Assembly: GCA_018432645.1 (NCBI GenBank) | Contig: JAHDSP010000234.1 | Coordinates: 1 to 6,924 of the forward strand | Reading direction: 5' to 3' | Source: Bacteroidales bacterium | GTDB taxonomy: Bacteria; Bacteroidota; Bacteroidia; Bacteroidales; DTU049 | DNA: 6,924 nucleotides | Shown: piece by piece, positions 4,720 to 6,924 of the stretch | How the letters are laid out: each line of letters begins with the position of its first letter | How positions within the stretch are numbered: position 1 is the first letter of the stretch | The notes under the pieces: generated by a model | The model's input: the letters and a program-made list of their open reading frames with translations, nothing else | What the model was told of the DNA's origin: nothing | The model's database searches: none | Made by a program: the position numbers and the translations under genes

Positions 4720-6924
4720 AGTAAAAAAATAATTTCTGGATCTATAATATTGTTTTTAATGAACTGCTTATAATCTCTAATTTCTAATAATAAAGCATTT
4801 TCTACATCAGATAAATCTACTAATAGCAAACTAGTGGGTATATTTACATCTGTATTTAATATTGTTTTATAAATCATAAAATAATCACTAGGCTCTGTTT
4901 TGCCACCTATGTAATATCGAGTCATTACAATTTCATTTTTCATCAGATCTATAAAGCCATCACGGCATTTTCTAATTTTATAAGTTTCATTATTTACTAA
5001 TGTTTGTTGCATTATCCATTGATATGCTATATCTATAAATTTATTAAAAATTTTCTCAAAAGGTTTTTTAATATGCATTAATGGAGTTAAATTTTTAGGA
5101 AAGTCAGGAACATATTCTTCCAATATTTTCAATGAATTGACTGCAAAACCATTTTTTTTAATTTCTTGGATATCGAAATAATGTATATTAACTTTAGCTT
5201 TATTATTTTGTAATATTATCTCATCTGCTAAATTTAATGCACCACTACGATACATATTTATCAGTTTTAGTTCATCTAAGGAAAGGCTAAAATTATCTTT
5301 TACTTCTAAATCAAAAATATTTATAAAATGTTGCAGCTCTGAGGCAGATAATCTATAATCCAATTTTAATTTTGATATATTTAGATCGCTTATAGCTATC
5401 AAATTATCATCTGCATCATATATCCACGGCATAGTATATAAAGTTTGCCAAATAGTAGAATGAAATAAAACCTCATCATTTCTAATATATGAAGCCCAGC
5501 TATACTTGGCCCACCAATAATCATCTGGAAATTGCAAAATCCAATGTAAAAGTAAATTACTTTTTTCTAAATTTATATTTGCTAAAAAATCATCTATCCC
5601 TTCAATAGTCCAATCATCAATATTTTCCTCAACTATTGGCTTTATATCACTATTCCCTCGTAGCTTTGCCTTGTCATCTTCAGTTAATTGATTTTCTATT
5701 TTTATTTTTTTAGGAAATTTATTTACATTTAATTTTTCAAATATTGATATGAATTGAGATAGAGGTAATTTGAAATTATATTCATACCATTTAAAATTTA
5801 CAAAATTTTTATTATAAGAAAAATAATATTCTAATTCTTTGCTTGGTAGATACAACTCATTTGGTTTACACCACTCATTATTTATATTTACAATGCATTC
5901 AAAACTTTGTAATAATTCATAATCTACTTTATCTAAATTAGCTAAAAACAAATCCCAAAATTTACGATAAGCTTTTTTATGAATATATATAGTCAATTGA
6001 TGATTTATACCTTTCTGATCATCATAAGGTTTTATTTGAAGAGAATAGAATAAATTAACAATATTTTCATTTTTTATAAGTGCTGGGTTAATATTCATAG
6101 CTGGATCTGGAGCTCCATAAAGGAAAACATTGCTAATCTCCTCATCCCAGAGCTTCCATTTATTATCTGAAGTATACAACCATGGATAATCACTTAAATT
6201 ATAAAATTTATTTTTATTATTTGGCAAAACTAGCTCTGGATTTTGAGCTAAAAGTTCATAAAAAAATTCTATCTGTTGAGAATTATATTTTTTATTAAAA
6301 TTGAATTTTTTCAATGCAAAAGCGAAATCATGCTCATCAATAATTCGAATAGATAACTCTTTTTTTATCAATTCTATAAAATTAGTTTTATCAATCAGCT
6401 CTATATTAATCCAATTTTTTTTGTTCCATAATTTATTTAAAACATTTTTAGGTATGAGCTCTAGCAACATTTTATTTCTGGGGAAAGCAACAAGAGAATA
6501 ATGATAATATCTATTATCATTTGTTAAAATAGAGTTATTATTTTTAAGAAAATCAATCCATTGCTCGAACCATAAATTCTCAATAGGATGCTCATTAAAA
6601 GATAAAGAAAAAGCCTCATATAAATCGGCAGTTAATAAATTTCTATTACATAACTCTTTTAGAAAATTTGTGAATAATTTTTTCAGTTGATTCAATAAAA
6701 CTTTATTCTCATTAATAGCTGAGTTATCCCATGGTATCTGCTCGCGAGTAGGTGTGGTCGTAAAAAACCCATGCACAATAAATGGCAAATGCAATATTTC
6801 TCTAGTAGGGAAAAAAACAAAAAGTGGATTAGCAAGATATAGCTTTTCTAATGAAAGAGCTAAAGATAATTTTTTTTGATTATTATTAATTTTACTAATG
6901 ACCAAATACTTTTCATCAGCTAAA
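4713..6924 (-). CDS. Sacsin/HSP90-like ATP-binding protein, C-terminal part (5' end outside window)
   Basis: The frame is open to the right edge (it begins LADEKYLVISK), so the 736 residues seen are the C-terminal part. The TTG at 6903-6905 is not a convincing start. The first visible segment, at about nt 6726-6815, reads FVFFPTRE, then PFIVHGFFTTTPTREQIPW. This matches, from memory, the segment after the GHKL ATPase domain in large bacterial sacsin/HSP90-like proteins, typically YFPTEKETxLxFxIQGPYRTTPARDNIP. The ATP-binding domain would therefore lie outside the window. Farther on, three similar W/D-rich segments occur, each resembling the WLPxxDGxWxxPSEV repeats of this family: PWLYTSDNKWKLWDEE (nt 6138-6185), IVNINNEWCKPNELYLPS near nt 5840-5893, and PWIYDADDNLIAISDL (nt 5382-5429). 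WTIEGIDDFL at nt 5583-5612 fits the family pattern too. The last 120 residues are unrecognised. I see no signal peptide or membrane helix, so it is probably cytoplasmic. The function is unknown: a chaperone-like role or a role in stress or defence are both only guesses. The gene runs into tilS with a 7-bp overlap. Confidence 0.7.
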   Translation of the reverse strand, partial: LADEKYLVISKINNNQKKLSLALSLEKLYLANPLFVFFPTREILHLPFIVHGFFTTTPTREQIPWDNSAINENKVLLNQLKKLFTNFLKELCNRNLLTADLYEAFSLSFNEHPIENLWFEQWIDFLKNNNSILTNDNRYYHYSLVAFPRNKMLLELIPKNVLNKLWNKKNWINIELIDKTNFIELIKKELSIRIIDEHDFAFALKKFNFNKKYNSQQIEFFYELLAQNPELVLPNNKNKFYNLSDYPWLYTSDNKWKLWDEEISNVFLYGAPDPAMNINPALIKNENIVNLFYSLQIKPYDDQKGINHQLTIYIHKKAYRKFWDLFLANLDKVDYELLQSFECIVNINNEWCKPNELYLPSKELEYYFSYNKNFVNFKWYEYNFKLPLSQFISIFEKLNVNKFPKKIKIENQLTEDDKAKLRGNSDIKPIVEENIDDWTIEGIDDFLANINLEKSNLLLHWILQFPDDYWWAKYSWASYIRNDEVLFHSTIWQTLYTMPWIYDADDNLIAISDLNISKLKLDYRLSASELQHFINIFDLEVKDNFSLSLDELKLINMYRSGALNLADEIILQNNKAKVNIHYFDIQEIKKNGFAVNSLKILEEYVPDFPKNLTPLMHIKKPFEKIFNKFIDIAYQWIMQQTLVNNETYKIRKCRDGFIDLMKNEIVMTRYYIGGKTEPSDYFMIYKTILNTDVNIPTSLLLVDLSDVENALLLEIRDYKQFIKNNIIDPEIIFLLW

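Noticed and set aside
6301..6501. 66-residue plus-strand open frame inside the sacsin-like gene
   Set aside because: It lies wholly antisense to a long conserved coding frame, and its Ser/Ile/Phe-rich composition is what the reverse of Asn/Lys/Leu-rich AT-rich coding sequence gives.
6903..6905. TTG as the start codon of the sacsin-like gene
   Set aside because: The frame stays open upstream to the window edge (LADEKY), the sequence across it continues the family pattern, and the ATPase domain expected before it is missing, so the true start lies outside.
4713..6924. Anti-phage defence gene interpretation of the sacsin-like protein
   Set aside because: No nuclease, helicase or other defence partner is visible in the window, and the coupled neighbour is the housekeeping gene tilS. 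The idea has no support here.

Overview
The window is a strongly AT-rich piece of what looks like a Bacteroidota chromosome. Three things point there. Two possible promoters carry the phylum's TAnnTTTG -7 box, one of them with a TTG -33 element. The starts have no clear Shine-Dalgarno sequence. The short SAM-dependent methyltransferase and the YidE/YbjL-type transporter have the forms usual in that phylum. I cannot name a genus from this sequence.

Layout from left to right: (1) the C-terminal part of an IS1595/ISXO2-like transposase enters from the left edge (+). (2) About 260 bp of AT-rich non-coding DNA follows. (3) A 236-residue SAM-dependent methyltransferase of the RsmI/tetrapyrrole-methylase superfamily lies on the minus strand. 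(4) A 348-bp divergent intergenic region holds two clusters of an 8-bp tandem repeat (GTTGATKA type) on either side of a 10-bp-period repeat, plus a promoter facing each way. (5) A 556-residue AspT/YidE/YbjL-type transporter with two central RCK_C domains lies on the plus strand. (6) tilS, the tRNA(Ile)-lysidine synthetase gene, lies on the minus strand and its 3' end overlaps the transporter's by 35 bp. (7) A large gene running off the right edge overlaps the start of tilS by 7 bp. It carries the post-ATPase part of a sacsin/HSP90-like ATP-binding protein.

How the genes relate: tilS and the HSP90-like gene form one leftward transcription unit, with translation probably coupled through an ATGGTGA stop/start overlap. 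Its promoter lies beyond the right edge. The methyltransferase and the transporter are divergent single genes sharing the repeat-bearing intergenic region. The transporter and tilS are convergent and interleaved, with no space for a terminator between them. The transposase is the only mobile element seen and has no evident functional tie to its neighbours.

Most of the window is ordinary housekeeping and transport sequence. The less ordinary items are the partial sacsin/HSP90-like protein coupled to tilS, the intergenic octamer repeats, and a Gly-to-Met change in a conserved loop of the methyltransferase. I found no convincing previously undescribed system, no RNA genes and no CRISPR array.
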